Assembly: GCA_027886175.1 (NCBI GenBank)
Contig: JAJNNQ010000009.1
Span: forward strand, 8,600,501-8,664,500
DNA length: 64,000 bases
From: Phylloscopus collybita
Lineage: Eukaryota; Chordata; Aves; Passeriformes; Phylloscopidae
Reading direction: 5' to 3'
In this document: positions 12,601 through 23,765 of the stretch, one piece after another
Position numbering within the stretch: the first letter of the stretch is position 1
Layout: each line of letters begins with the position of its first letter
Program-made: the position numbers and the translations under genes
The notes under the pieces: model-generated
The model's input: only the letters and a program-made list of their open reading frames with translations
Database searches by the model: none
Told to the model about the DNA's origin: nothing

Positions 12601-14888
12601 AGTGGGAAATATTTTTAAAAATCACTTGTGAAAGATGTAGCCCATTTCAGTTTAGAGATGAAAGGTTAAATGCTGGGATGCTGTAATTTAGTGTAGTTCA
12701 CTGACTTCCAGCTCACTGGTTTAGTCAGGATTTAATAACAATAACAACAATAATAATAATAATCATCCATCGTATGAAGACTACACAAGTAGATAAAAAC
12801 AATGATTCATGGACACTTCAAAAGGTGCAAACCACCAGGATGGATGCCTATAATTCTGTCCAGTTGAGGAACATGGTGTTTCCTATACATTTAAGAAGTC
12901 TAATTATTGCTTTTCCTGGGAGATAACTTTTACACCTCATCCCAAGTCTGTCCTGCACCATTAGCAATATACTTCCAGGCATTAATGTTTCCAGACTGAA
13001 ATCTTATCTGACAAATTATCAGCCTGGACAAACTTAAATTATATTAACTCAGCTTCCAATAGCAGCAAGCTTGGCCTTATGCCTAAAAAAACAAAAAAAA
13101 CACCCCACCAAAAAACCAAAAAACAAAACAAAACAAAACAAAAATAAAAAAACCTAAGCTAATCAGGAAAGTGTCTGTTTTCCTCTCTATTGCTAGGGTT
13201 GTGCTAATAAGGAAGGGTGGCAAGTCTTTTAAAGTGCTTTTATCTCCCACCGGCCTGTAATTAATTCCCGGTACTTGTCCTAAAAGCCACTTGCTTTTGG
13301 CAGAGGCACCCCGACCTGGCTGCGATGAGGGAAGGAGAGCCAGGTCCTGCCTAGGACTGGGTGCGCGGCCAGGAGCGGCGTGCCAGGGTGTTTGTGTGTG
13401 TGTTTGTGTGCTCTGCCCCTCAAGACTCGTCCCGGGGGTCCGTTTGGCTCTGGCCCCCCAAAATTAGCTGTAGGACCGCCGGGCACCTGCGCATCACAGG
13501 ACATCCTGATGCCGCCAAGTCCCCCACCCCGACAGGGGATACTAACCTGGTGATAATGTAAGGACCAAAACAGATCACGAACGACCCTATAAAAATACTG
13601 ATTTTCTTGGTAGCCCGCTGCCTCCTCCTTTTCTGCTCGTTCAAACAGCGCTGCTTCACACTACGGAGGGAAAGAGGAGTAAGGGTGTTAAGGCAAGAAG
13701 GGAGGAGGTGAGACGTGAGCCCAAGGGAGAGGGGAAGGACCCTCTCCACGCCCCAAAGCCCCTGTGCCCGGGAAGGGAAGGGGAGAGGAAGGGCAGCCCC
13801 CGGGGAGAGGAGGGCAGCCCGGTCCGGGGGAAGGGCAGCCCCGAGGGAGGAGGGCAGCCTCCCGGGGGAGAGGAAGGCAATCCCCTCGGGAACAGCAGGG
13901 CAGCTCGGAGGGAAGGAGGACAGCCCCAGCCCCACCGAGCCTCGGGACGATCGCGCTCAATAAAGCAGTGACTCCCGCTTGAATGGAGCTCAGGCAAGTG
14001 GGATAACCGGGAGAGCCCGATTAGCATTTAAACAGAGAAGGCTACAAATGCACAAGCCACTGCTCCTGGCACTGTAAGCAGCGTCCGAAACCAGAGGCAG
14101 GAGCGCTCGCCATGCGGCCGGGGCAGGCAGGAAGGGGTGCTGGAGAGGCGGGATATCCTTTCCGCCCGGGGTAACTACCGCGAGTGACCGGGGCTGTGAA
14201 TCCGAACGCGCACGCATTACCTGGGGTGGATATCCACCAGCAAAACCAGAGTCTGCATGGTAATGATGTCTATCCGCTTGCAGTGGAACCGGGCAACTTT
14301 CAACACCTTTAAATAGGTGAAACACAAGATCACCAGAGACAGCATGAAACTGGTGGCGTGAAAGACAATGGTGAACACTGTAAACCTTCTCCGCTCCGTC
14401 TCTTCCTTCAGGTGTAAGGTGCAAGAGGCATAAACGCTGTTGTAATCTACCCATGAGTAAAACAAGGATACCAAGGGGAAGGTGAGGGAGTGGAGCCACG
14501 AGTAGCCCATCAGTATCACAGCGTCCTTATACCGCATCTTGCTGGTGTAGCTTAGGGGGAACACCACGGCAATCCATTTGTCGATGCTGAGCGCTGCCAT
14601 GCTCAGCATCGTGTTGGAAGTCAGGAAAGTTTCCAGGAAACCCACCGCCTTGCAGACGCAGCCCCCGAGGGGTTGCTGGTTCCTCAGGATGCCCAGCAGG
14701 GTAAAAGGCATGTTCAGAACGGTGAGAAGGAGGTTGCAGAAGGATAAGTTCACCAGGAAAACCCCGGCGACCTGCTTGCGGATCTCCGTACTGTAGACGA
14801 AGCATAGCAGCACCAGGAGGTTGGAGAGCAGAGAGACAACCAGCACCAGCACGAGGAGCAGCGCCAGCAGCACGCCTGCCAAGTCCAT
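9369..14888 (-). CDS. GPR78: GPR78, orphan class A G-protein-coupled receptor (three coding exons)
   Basis: Spliced coding sequence of exons 14888-14221, 13660-13547 and 9606-9369 (668+114+238 nt = 340 codons including TGA, 339 residues). It encodes a plasma-membrane seven-helix receptor with no established ligand; the human GPR26/GPR78 pair is reported to signal constitutively through Gs. Approximate helices: TM1 5-31, TM2 42-66, TM3 79-106, TM4 122-146, TM5 169-195, TM6 243-262, TM7 268-296. The TM3/ECL2 disulphide cysteines are probably C79 and C156. The DRY position reads DKW (103-105), TM6 reads CFGP instead of CWxP, and TM7 has DPFVY (290-294). The very short N-terminus has no N-glycosylation sequon. 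I chose GPR78 over GPR26 because TM2 (NMPFTLLGI), the segment ELVPFVT and the C-terminal SLDTENDYCL match human GPR78 as I remember it. Both introns are phase 2. No frameshift or internal stop is seen. It should not be confused with the chaperone GRP78/HSPA5. Confidence 0.94.
9607..13546 (-). other. GPR78 intron 2
   Basis: The 3.94-kb intron between exons 2 and 3 runs from the donor GTTAGT to the acceptor AACAG. It is mostly unique, AT-rich sequence. Visible simple repeats are an ATA/ACA-rich tract at 12733-12764 and an A-rich (CAAAA)n tract at 13084-13152. The first 250 bp next to exon 2 remain GC-rich. I see no additional coding exon in it. Confidence 0.85.
13084..13152 (+). repeat. A-rich (CAAAA)n tract in GPR78 intron 2
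   Basis: Runs of A interspersed with C, ending in several AAAAC units. No recognisable retroelement body adjoins it, so it may be simple-sequence expansion or an old poly(A) tail. Confidence 0.85.
13547..13660 (-). CDS. GPR78: GPR78 coding exon 2 (third intracellular loop and TM6)
   Basis: The exon is 114 nt, bounded by a pyrimidine-rich acceptor ending CCGTAG and the donor GTTAGT. Its first base completes Ser223 and its last two begin Arg261, so phase 2 is kept on both sides. It encodes residues 224-260, including the very basic stretch QKRRRQRATKK at the cytoplasmic end of TM6, which is strongly conserved in the GPR26/GPR78 family, followed by IFIGSFVICFGPY of TM6. It is too short to stand out as an ORF on its own and was placed by homology and splice signals. 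Confidence 0.93.
13661..14220 (-). other. GPR78 intron 1 with GC-rich imperfect minisatellite
   Basis: The 560-bp intron runs from the donor GTAATG to the acceptor CCGTAG. From about 13761 to 13925 it contains imperfectly repeated G-rich units on the plus strand (variants of GGGCAGCCC plus GGGGAGAGG, spaced roughly 20-30 bp). These create several overlapping long open frames on both strands that are compositional artefacts, not genes. Confidence 0.85.
14221..14888 (-). CDS. GPR78: GPR78 coding exon 1 (TM1 to end of TM5)
   Basis: This exon encodes residues 1-222 plus two bases of codon 223. The ATG at 14888-14886 has G at -3 and G at +4. An in-frame TGA at 14894-14892 lies just two codons upstream, so no longer N-terminus is possible in this exon. 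The exon ends ...CACCCCAG followed by the donor GTAATG (GT at 14220-14219). It carries TM1-TM5 and the conserved intracellular-loop-3 start KVARFHCKRID. Open frames on the opposite strand and in other frames here are shadows of this GC-rich exon. Confidence 0.95.
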
Positions 14889-15710
14889 CTCTCAGCGGGT
14901 CGCCTGGAGCGGGCGAGGGCAGGAGGAAGGGGGCACCCGCGCCGGCACCGCAGCCTCGCCTGCCGCCCAACGCGGCCGCCTGCGCATGGTGCCGGCGGCG
15001 GGGCAGGGGCCGGGGGCAGCGCCGGGGGCAGCGCCGGGGGCAGCGGGGCGCAGAGGGAAGGGCAGGGCGGGGAGCGGAGTGGAAGGTGCTGAGAGAGGGG
15101 CCAGGGGAGCGGGACCGGGGGGCTGGACGGGGCAGAGAGGGGAGGACAGGGACAGCGGGGCCGGCGCTCTCTGACAGCAGAGTCAGGCAGCGGGGGAGCG
15201 GGACCCGGGAGCAGCGTGACCGGAGCCGAGCGTAGGGGCTCCGGGGCACTCAGCGATCGGATCAGGAGATAGGGAGGAGATGAGGGTAGCCGAGAATCGG
15301 AGCTGGAAATAGCGGGGACCCGAGGCGCCCGGAGCCCGGTGAGCCGGGGGAGCGCGGCCCGGGGGAGCGGGCGGGAGGCGCGGCGCTGGCCGGGCGCTGG
15401 CCGCGGTGCTGAAGCGGGCGCTGCCCCGACGGCCGCCCCGCGCTGCCTTCAAGCCGCGGAGCGCGGCCCCCGCGGCGCCCGAGCCCGCGCCCCCTCCATG
15501 CCCCGCCGCGGCTGCGCTCCGCCGGGCGCACGGCCTCCGCAGGCTCTGAGCATCTTCCCCCGCTGCCCAGCCCCTCAAATACTCCAGCCGCGGAGCCTCC
15601 CGCAGCGACTCATGCGCAGACGAGCGGCTGCGAGGCACAGGCTCAGCCAGGGATCGCGGCGTCGGGCTGATCCACTCCCGGATGGCAGGCGAGAGCAGCA
15701 GGAAGCCCAA
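14889..15710 (-). promoter_or_regulatory. GPR78: CpG-island promoter and 5' UTR of GPR78
   Basis: Sequence immediately upstream of the GPR78 start is extremely GC-rich and dense in CpG, in sharp contrast to the AT-rich flank beginning near 15720. GC-box-like sites occur (for example GGGCGGGG near 15066) and an NRF1-like CATGCGCAG lies near 15612-15620, with TGCGCATG near 14981. I see no convincing TATA box on the minus strand, as expected of a CpG-island promoter. The exact transcription start cannot be fixed from sequence alone. Confidence 0.75.
15011..15046 (+). repeat. 12-bp tandem triplication, potential G-quadruplex
   Basis: Three consecutive copies of CGGGGGCAGCGC/G follow GGGGCAGGGGC at 15002. 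The plus strand therefore carries at least four runs of four to five guanines within about 45 bp, meeting the usual G-quadruplex pattern. On the GPR78 transcript the sequence would be C-rich; the G-rich strand is the template strand. Confidence 0.8.
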
Positions 15711-18700
15711 CTTCCCGCTAGTGAGCAGCTCAGGAAGGGTCAGACCTGGAGTGGAGTTGCTGGTAGTTTGATCCCTGCGCTGTGCTCAGGCACACCCTGA
15801 GCGCACCAGCTATATCTGGCACCCCTGAAAGCTGCTCAGAATCTGGTGTCTGTGCCCCTGAGGGGCACATCTGAGCGACTGCTTGCCCTTTCCCCCCTAC
15901 AAGGCTTGCCATGATTGCCCCCTGGGTATTGACACCCGCACCCCGCTGGCTAGCAGCGAGGGATGCTTCTCGGTTACAGACTCCACTTTGAGTGCTTGGA
16001 CTCACCAGCTGGTTGAACAAGGATCTACATTAGGGTGGTGCTGGCACACTCTGTGGAAAACTAAAGTCTCTCTCTTGACCATTTTCTAGTCACACTGAAA
16101 ACATGATAGTGTGGTGGTCAGAAAGGCTTCTTCTGTTATCACATTCTGGCAAAAGCTGAAAAGTCAGACACAGAAGAGAACAGAAATTCCCCTTCTGCAG
16201 CTTCAGAAATGTGGATCATGTGGTTAATTCCCAAAGATGCCGTGAGTCTTTTTCTTAGATTAAAAAAAAATAAAAATAGAGAGAGAGAAAAGAGGGTAAG
16301 TTTTGGTGCATCAAAATACTGGTACAGAAAAAGGCTGCCATGTCTAATCACTGTCACATTTTACAGTTGATCGCCAGAACTGACACAAAGAAAAAGGAGA
16401 AGAAAAGGTATCTTTCCTACTATCCAAAATTACTATTAATATCCTAGGGAAATGCTGTATTGTATATATTATCCCTACAGTGTAACCTTGTCACGCAAGT
16501 GTGACCACTGTGTGAATAACTGTACATAAAACTGCTTGAAAGAGCCTGAAGGCAATGTAGGTTTTGTTGGGCTTTTTTCCTCCAAGAGTAGTTAAAGTTT
16601 TGGATCAGGCCCTAATTGAAAAGCTTGCCATGGTAAATTATATGTCTTAAGGAGAGAGCAAAGCAACAAGACATGAGATGTGTTATATGGAAGCGAACCA
16701 GCACAGTACTGTTCCTCAGGATGGAAAGGAAATGAATGTTTTCTTTGATCAGACAGCTGTCATTTCTAAAGTTAAAAAAGTGCAGATACATTTGACAGGG
16801 CTTACACTTGATGAACAAAAATCCAATATATATCTGTGTAAGCACTTGAGGGAAATCTATAACAATAGCAGTTTTCTCAGCCTTCATTTCTATCATCAGA
16901 GAGCCAGCACTGTTTGGGGAGGATTGGGAAGAAATGAACCATCGTGGGAGAACCTGGCTGTAAACTTACAGAGCAAAGATCCTGCAATTACTCCCTCTCT
17001 CACAGCAGCAATTCCTATAGTTCCTGCTAGTCAGAACCCACATATGTCCTACCTTTCATTTAACAGTATCACAGGGTTATGGGGCTTTTATGTTGGCCAT
17101 CTGGGAATAGAGGCTGTCTGTGTAGTGGTGTCAGGTGAGATAGATGCTATTTTATATCATCACAGACAACCTAGATGTGCTGTTCCCTTACTGAGATAGC
17201 TACCTGAGAAGCTGTTTCCTCTTGGATCCAGACAGAGGACAACTTCTGTCTCTCTTTGTCTCTCTCCTACACATACATACATAATTTCTCTCATAAGGCT
17301 TTTTCAAATGAAGAATTAATTGTTTCCCAAAACTGATGCAGAAAGAACACTGAAATAAGACAAGAAAATAGAAAGGTAGCAAAAAAATGGGAGAAAAATG
17401 ATTCTGATTTTTTCACATGTTCAGTGAGTTGTATAGGACCCTGTAACAATATTCTGGGCTCAAAGAACGTGGTAGAGATGACTTTGTTGGATTTCTCCTT
17501 TTGCTTTCAGTGGAACTTTGTTAATGACAAGTTAACCATGCACATGTGGGATGTGAATCCTCTGCTGACCCTTCCCATTTACATGCATGGAACCCTGTTA
17601 CACTTCATACCAGACACCTTTCAATCTTACTTGCAGTTTATGAGGCTGGAAACAGTCACCTACTTAAGATGAGAAGGCTCAAACTTGCTGTGGTGGGCTT
17701 GCAAATGTGGGCGGTGCCTCTTTAGCCCCAGGAAACACAGATACTCCTGCTACCTTTTCAGATTATAAACAGACATATGCTTATATAATTTCAAGTGCTC
17801 ACAGAAGTCATATTGAACACATATATTTTCCCAATCAAGACCCTAGTATTTATCAAGGATGCCGTCTTGGTGGAAGCTGGGGGCTGTAGAGACTGCTGCA
17901 ACATGATTAAGAAAAGGAAAAATAAAGATGTTCTTGCCAATAATTATCCCTTAATAAACATAGGCTATTTAGTTAACAGAGATTAGGTAAGTACTTGAGA
18001 CTTTTATTTTAACAGCTGCATCATTCATTAAATCTACACATTCATCTGTTCTAAATATTGACCACAAGTTGATTTAATGGTAAATGTACTGTATTTGTTA
18101 GAAAAGAATAGGGTAAAATTGAAATTTCTGTTTTAGTTTCACTCCAGGAAAGATGTGTCATGCAAATTTCAGTGTAGGTCACAACTGCACATAATTCAGC
18201 TCTAATCAATGTATTCTGCAATGGCTAGGAACACATTTAATTTGGTTCTAATTTTAAGAAAGCACAGTGAAAGAAGGAAACCTCAAACAAATTATATCAA
18301 TTAATTTGCAACTACAGAGAAAAACAACCCTTTTCCCTGATTCTCTTATGACAGATGAAGAGAGGGCAATTAAATTATATTAACCAATATGGGGGGAAAT
18401 GGAATGACTCATGGACTTGATGTTACGCAAAAAGCTTTTCACTTCTAGGGCACTTGCTAAAAAGTGACCATTTCAAAAGTGAGTAAGACTGGTTAATACC
18501 CATGAGATTTTTCAATATGTCCTGTAAATAGATCTGGTACTGATAGATCCTGACAAGCACAGAGAAATATCTTCTCACTTCCACAATGACTGCAGGTGTC
18601 TTATTGTGTTCACATTACATTCAGCTAATGAAGCTTTAGTGAAGTCAGTTCAAGTCTCAGCAACAACTTTTTTTTCCTTTATTCTTTTGTTCTTTCTTTT

Positions 18701-19295
18701 CCCTCTTTCTTTTCAGAGGCCTATTTTATTAGGATTTGAACTATATAGTCTTTGAGCAAGCAGGGCTACTACACAAATATAAATTTTATTCTTTCTGGAA
18801 CAATAAGTCAAATAATTGAGCAGATAGTAGTATTGTGACAAGTGGTTAGTCTCTAAAGAAAAGATGTGAAGCCTGACTCATCAGTCTAATACAATTCTCA
18901 AAGACTGTTCCTGTGGCAGAATTCCAGTAGGCACATTTACCACCTGTGGAATAACTTTATCCTAAAAATCTTCCTTAAATGGAATGAAGAAAAACTCCAC
19001 ATGTGTAAGCCCACACATTCCTTCACTAGGCCTCTACTTTCAGGGGAAAAATTTGGAGCAGAAATATGAAGCTCAACCATGCCACGTTCTACAGACTGAA
19101 ATAGCTTCAAAATTGCTTAAGTACTATAATGAGGAATCTCAAAGTTCAACAGATAATCTTGCAGTTGTATCAGAAGTCTACACTTGCAAAAATCTTTTGA
19201 GTCATATTTCTGCTTATGCAAACTAGACATATTCCTACAGTCTGCAAAAATTGATCTCAAAATTATTCCAGAAGACAATATTTTATTTTGAAAGA
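15711..19295. other. Upstream flank of GPR78, no gene assigned
   Basis: Composition drops abruptly from CpG island to AT-rich at about 15.72 kb. The only sizeable frame is a 173-codon plus-strand ORF at 16678-17199, for which I recognise no family. TRMT44 lies upstream of GPR78 in human, but none of its exons is recognisable here. Confidence 0.5.
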
Positions 19296-19757
19296 TGAAG
19301 GGCAACAGAGCTGGTGAGGGGCCTGGAGCACAAAGTTTATGAGTGGCTGACAGAATTGAGGTTGTTTAGCCTGGGAAAATGAGACACATGGAGAACCTTA
19401 TCACTCTCTGCAACTTCTTCTGAAAAGAAGTTGTAGACAGGTGTGGGTCAGTCACTTCTCCCAGGTAACAAGTGATGGGATGAGAGGAAATGGCCTCAAA
19501 TCATATCAGATGAGGTTTAGATTGGACAGTAGGAATAACTTCTTCACCAAAAGGGTTGTCAAGCATTGAAATGGGCTGCTCAGAAAAGGATTGACACATC
19601 AATCCTGGAGATATTTAAAGGAACTCTAAATATCTTTTAAATGTAGATGTGACACTAAGGGACGTGGTTTAGTGGGGACTTGGCAGTCCCGGCTTAACAG
19701 TTGTACTCCATGATCTTTAGGGTTGTTTCCAACCAAATTGATTCTATGATTCTATTC
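19296..19757 (+). mobile_element. CR1 LINE 3' end
   Basis: Contains the familiar CR1 3' segments in order: GAGCACAAAGTTTATGAG, TTGTTTAGCCTGGG, CAGGTAACAAGTGATGGGATGAG, GAGGAAATGGCCTCAA, ACTTCTTCACC, CCATGATCTTTAGGG and the terminal octamer tail GATTCTATGATTCTAT at about 19740-19755. It is 5'-truncated, as is usual for avian CR1, and carries no intact reverse transcriptase. Confidence 0.92.
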
Positions 19758-22700
19758 TTGATATTCTTAATGGAAATGGAAGTGCACAAATGCTGAAAGA
19801 TGACAGGAAAACAAAAACATTCACAGAAACTCAGCCAGTTTCTGTTGACATACGATTCTAAAGATAGTTATGTATAGATATGTGTCAATGTTTCCTTTTT
19901 CTCCCACCAGTTCATTTTGCCTTTTTCCTCTTCCACAACATGAGGCAACAGGTAGAACCAGAATTCTGGATTGCAAAATTTGGCTTTGGAATCAAGCTGG
20001 CAGGTTTGTTTGGGTTTTTTTTTTTTTTTTTTTTTCCCTAGAGTGCAATGTAAAAGCGTGAAGGCAAAAATATGCTATTCTACTGAGCAACAATATATAT
20101 TGATTTCAGTGAAATTTGTGTCAGGACGTAAACAAACACTAACTAGCTTTTACACCCAGAAGCTTTACAACCATAATGCAAGTCTGAAATATTAATGGAT
20201 GAATACTGTTGCCTCAAGCAAGTGGCACAGGTACTTGAATCTCTGCCTTTCACAACTCAGGGACAAGTTCTTCAAAATATCCAAACTATGTCTGCTTTTT
20301 CCCCAGACTGGTTCTACAATAGAGTTACTCCTTATTAATTAAATATTCAGGACTTGGACTATAACCAGAACTTTATACTTTCTGAAGGTACAATTCTTCT
20401 GCAGTCTCCAGAAAAAAATAATATGGTGAGTGGAATCTTATTGAATGTAAGAGCACATATAGTCTCTTTCCATTTTCATCTGTTTTGTCTCTTTTTAAGG
20501 ATTTGGTATATAGATATATTTTTAACCTGACAGGAATAAAGATTAAAGTGCATTTTTTGCTATTTTTCAGTGCCTCATAAACACAGTAGTTTTTACTAGA
20601 AATGCTGTTCTACACCAGATTGTTATAAAACTTATCAAAGTTGCAGGCATAGGGATGAAATTCCCAGGAGCCTTTTACTGGCATTTTCAACAAGTGTGAC
20701 AATGTTTAGCACTTCCAGGGGCCAGCAAACATTAAATGGCAATTTTCAGAAACTGCTGAGGCAATTTATTTAATATTGCAGTGAACTTCCAGGAGCCAAC
20801 ACATGGAAAAAGCAGCATGGGTTCTTTTGCTGTACTATTGAAATTCTCTTTTTCCTGCCTTACTTGTTAAAAATCTCCAGCACATCTTACAAAGATGGTT
20901 TGATTCTCCTTTTCCTGAGTCAGTGCAAATCCAAGATAAGTCTCTTAAAGGCACTGGGAAAACGATGCAGTGGAAATGAAAGCAATCAAACATAAGACTG
21001 TAAAACAGTATGAAGCTTCTAGGATGAGGCCATTTTGATTATAGTTATTTATTATAGAGAGCACTCTAAGCAAGCACATCAAGAAAAAATTAACCCCACC
21101 TTGTGCAGTGGGAGGGCTGATCTGCCAGGGACAGATGCACAAAGCCCTTTGGATGGTTGCAGAGGAAGGAGCACAAGCACACAGATGAGAGCTCTGTCCC
21201 AAGCTGTTTGCTCAGGAGCAGTTTAAGCAGATGCTGGATCAAAAGGGCAGAAAAAGCTGGGCTGGACAAGTCACCTTGGTTTGAACTCACACATGGCCAG
21301 AGTGGCTGCAGCAGGACAATATTCTCTGGCATTATGGCACTATGCCACTGGGCTCTGAAAATCCCCTCCTACAGGATAGGCGTAACTTCTCTTCTCATGG
21401 GCATGCAGCAGACCATGCCCATAATTCAGGGTAACAGCTCTGTGTCGTTCACCCTGCCCCAGCCCTTTAACCTTCACACATTAATCTTTCTGCATCAGGA
21501 CCTTGCTCAAATACCTTAGTTTGCCTTTCCTCAGCCCCTCACTGCAGAGATGTTTGTTCACACCATCACTAACAGGTACAGCTTCTCTTAGTGAAGGTAA
21601 TCAACAGGCACCATCTGCCTTGAGGAATAAATAGCCAAGATCCTTTCTACAGCAATATCTAGGCACTGTCCTTCCATCACACCCATCCTTTTACTCTGCC
21701 TACCCACCCATACACCCACCCCCACATCCATCCACAGGAACATGTTTGTGCAGAAAATACTCTGGCTGAGAGGCAACTCCACTCTAAGAAATGGAATTGG
21801 CAGGTAATAAATAGGCCTGCACTATGCTGCTTTCATAGAAACACTCAGGGGCTAAGGCTTTTAAATGTGAGCACAGGTTATTATGAGTGCACAGCTATCT
21901 TGGAGCCTCTATTATCATGCACCTTTCACTGTGTGTTTCACTGAGTGTATTAAAAAAAAAAAAAAAAAAAGAAAAACACCAAACCAAAAAAACAACAACA
22001 ACATCAAAAAGCCCCTTTTCATAAGAAAGAAAATCAAGAAACTGCCAGGACAAAATTGACACTGTATAATGCAAACTCTGTGCAATGGCATAGCAGGGGT
22101 TCCCACAGCGAGTGAGTTGCTTAGGAACAATAATAACATGTAGCCCCCAGTCATCCCCTCCAAATATTCAAGAGAGGCCTAGTCCCCCTCCAGAAGCATA
22201 GAAGTGAAATATTTATACCCTTTCTTGCTTCTCACTCTCATCTTTACCTGAGATGGGCTTTACCTGGAGAACACAGGACAAATTACTCCCCAGTCCTGCC
22301 AAGAACCCCTCCACAAACAAATGCTATCAAAGTCAATAAGATCTTCACAAATTCACAGGAATGGGGAACCAAAGCACAAGTGCAAATAATGGCTCTCCAA
22401 ATCCACTGCTCCTACACTCCTACAAGCACTTTTGCCCACCTGTGGGGCAGATTGCAGGAAGGGTTCTCTTTCCCCAAACAGGAAAGGTGATGGAGTAACC
22501 TTGTCCTGACCTGTGTCCGTGGTGGCAGAGGCTGAGTGACCCTTGGGCTGGACTTCTTGTTTGCCACATTGGGGTTTTGCATGCTGCCTCCTCAAACCTT
22601 GGTCCCATGGAGGAAGATGGGAATGAAGATCTTTCACAGACAGGGGGAGAAGAAATGCCACGAGCTCTGGGAGGTTGCCAGTTGAAGCTCTTTGCTGTAC

Positions 22701-23349
22701 CTCACTGCTCACAGCTCATCAGAAGTACCCCAGCTCTCACCCTGTGAGCCCAGGGAACATCAATTACTCTCAAAATGACATTTTTCCTCCTTCTGCTGAT
22801 GAGATCCCTCGAGTTTTCTAACCTCTGCAATTTCTTTGGAGATGTGTTACAAATTAATAATTTATTCTGAATTCTGATTTTTTTTTTTTTGTAATTCAGT
22901 TCATTTTCGTGCCTCTTAAGGTCATTTAGAATTTTTGTCTCTTTCATGGATAATTGTTTTCATTAAGATAGCAGTAGTCTTGGAAACAGCTAAGCAGAGC
23001 TTTGTACCCATCATCCAGCTTCATGCAATGAGTTAAGCAAGTAAAAATATGCTGTTCTCATCTGTGTTGTCATACACAGAGCTAGTGTGTAGAGCTGCAG
23101 TGAACTCTTCCTGCCACTCCAATACACACTCAGCCTCTGGCATCTTTGACACAGCAGTTTCAGAAAAAGGTAAAAAAAAAAGTCTGAAAAATGCCTTTAA
23201 TTCCCACAAAATATGTTCCAGGATTTGGAAAAGCTCCCTTACTAGTTGAGCTAATTAAGTTTCAGATAGGAAGATTTTGGGTTTAATTCCTAAATCTGCC
23301 CTAGTAATTCAGGATAAAATTCTACCTTGTTTTAACATATCTGATCCTT
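19758..23349. other. Intergenic with homopolymer tracts
   Basis: No gene is recognised. T21 lies at 20015-20035, and A19 at 21952-21970 is followed by a CA-rich stretch to about 22010. The 22.4-22.7 kb segment is somewhat more GC-rich and has a 119-codon minus-strand frame of no recognisable identity. Confidence 0.5.
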
Positions 23350-23765
23350 ATGTGTTTGATATGCTAATTGCTGCTAGAGTTTATATTTGTTTAGTAGAAC
23401 AACATTTCACTGCACATTTCCATGGATTTTTTTCTCAACACTATTTAATAATTCTTGTATTTCAGCATAATATATTTTTTTCTCTGAAACTGTGTCCTCA
23501 TTTTTATCACATTCCTTACTGTATTCCTCAAGCTAAAAAGATCTCCACTTTTTTTTTTTTTTTTGAGAAATTTTCAAGTGCTGGGCTTTAGCTTCTCACA
23601 GGAATAGACAAAAGGTTGGGATTAAAACCAACAGAACCCCAAAGTCATTGACAGATTTAGTATATATGAAACTGAATTTCATGAGAAGTCAGTGGACTTG
23701 AGATATTTCAGTAAAGCACATTGTTCTGATATCTTTTTAAAGTAGAATTCCTCAAATATGCTCAT
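23350..23765 (+). repeat. Direct duplication, copy A
   Basis: Strongly similar, in the same orientation, to 30531-30912. Shared blocks include TTTGATATGCTAATT, TTAATAATTCTTGTATTTCA, GGTTGGGATTAAAAC, GTCATTGACAGA, CAGTGGACTTGAGATA and CATTGTTCTGATATCTTTT. Copy A is longer and carries a T-run near 23549. I do not recognise the sequence as a named repeat family; it could be an old segmental duplication or two copies of an undescribed dispersed element. Confidence 0.85.

Noticed and set aside
13688..13982. Several overlapping 72-123 codon frames on both strands in intron 1
   Set aside because: They are generated by the G-rich imperfect minisatellite, which is open in many frames; no splice or homology support.
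9369..14888. Identification of the receptor as GPR26
   Set aside because: The sequence is clearly of the GPR26/GPR78 pair, but TM2, the segment before TM7 and the C-terminal tail agree better with GPR78.
14527..15249. 240-codon minus-strand frame, rich in Arg, Pro and Ala, overlapping GPR78 exon 1
   Set aside because: It lies in a shifted frame across the CpG island and the first exon; composition is that of GC-rich non-coding sequence and no domain is recognisable.
15183..15800. Long frames (175 codons minus, 153 codons plus) in the GPR78 upstream CpG island
   Set aside because: Both strands are open because stop codons are rare at this base composition; sequences are low-complexity Arg/Ala/Pro/Gly.
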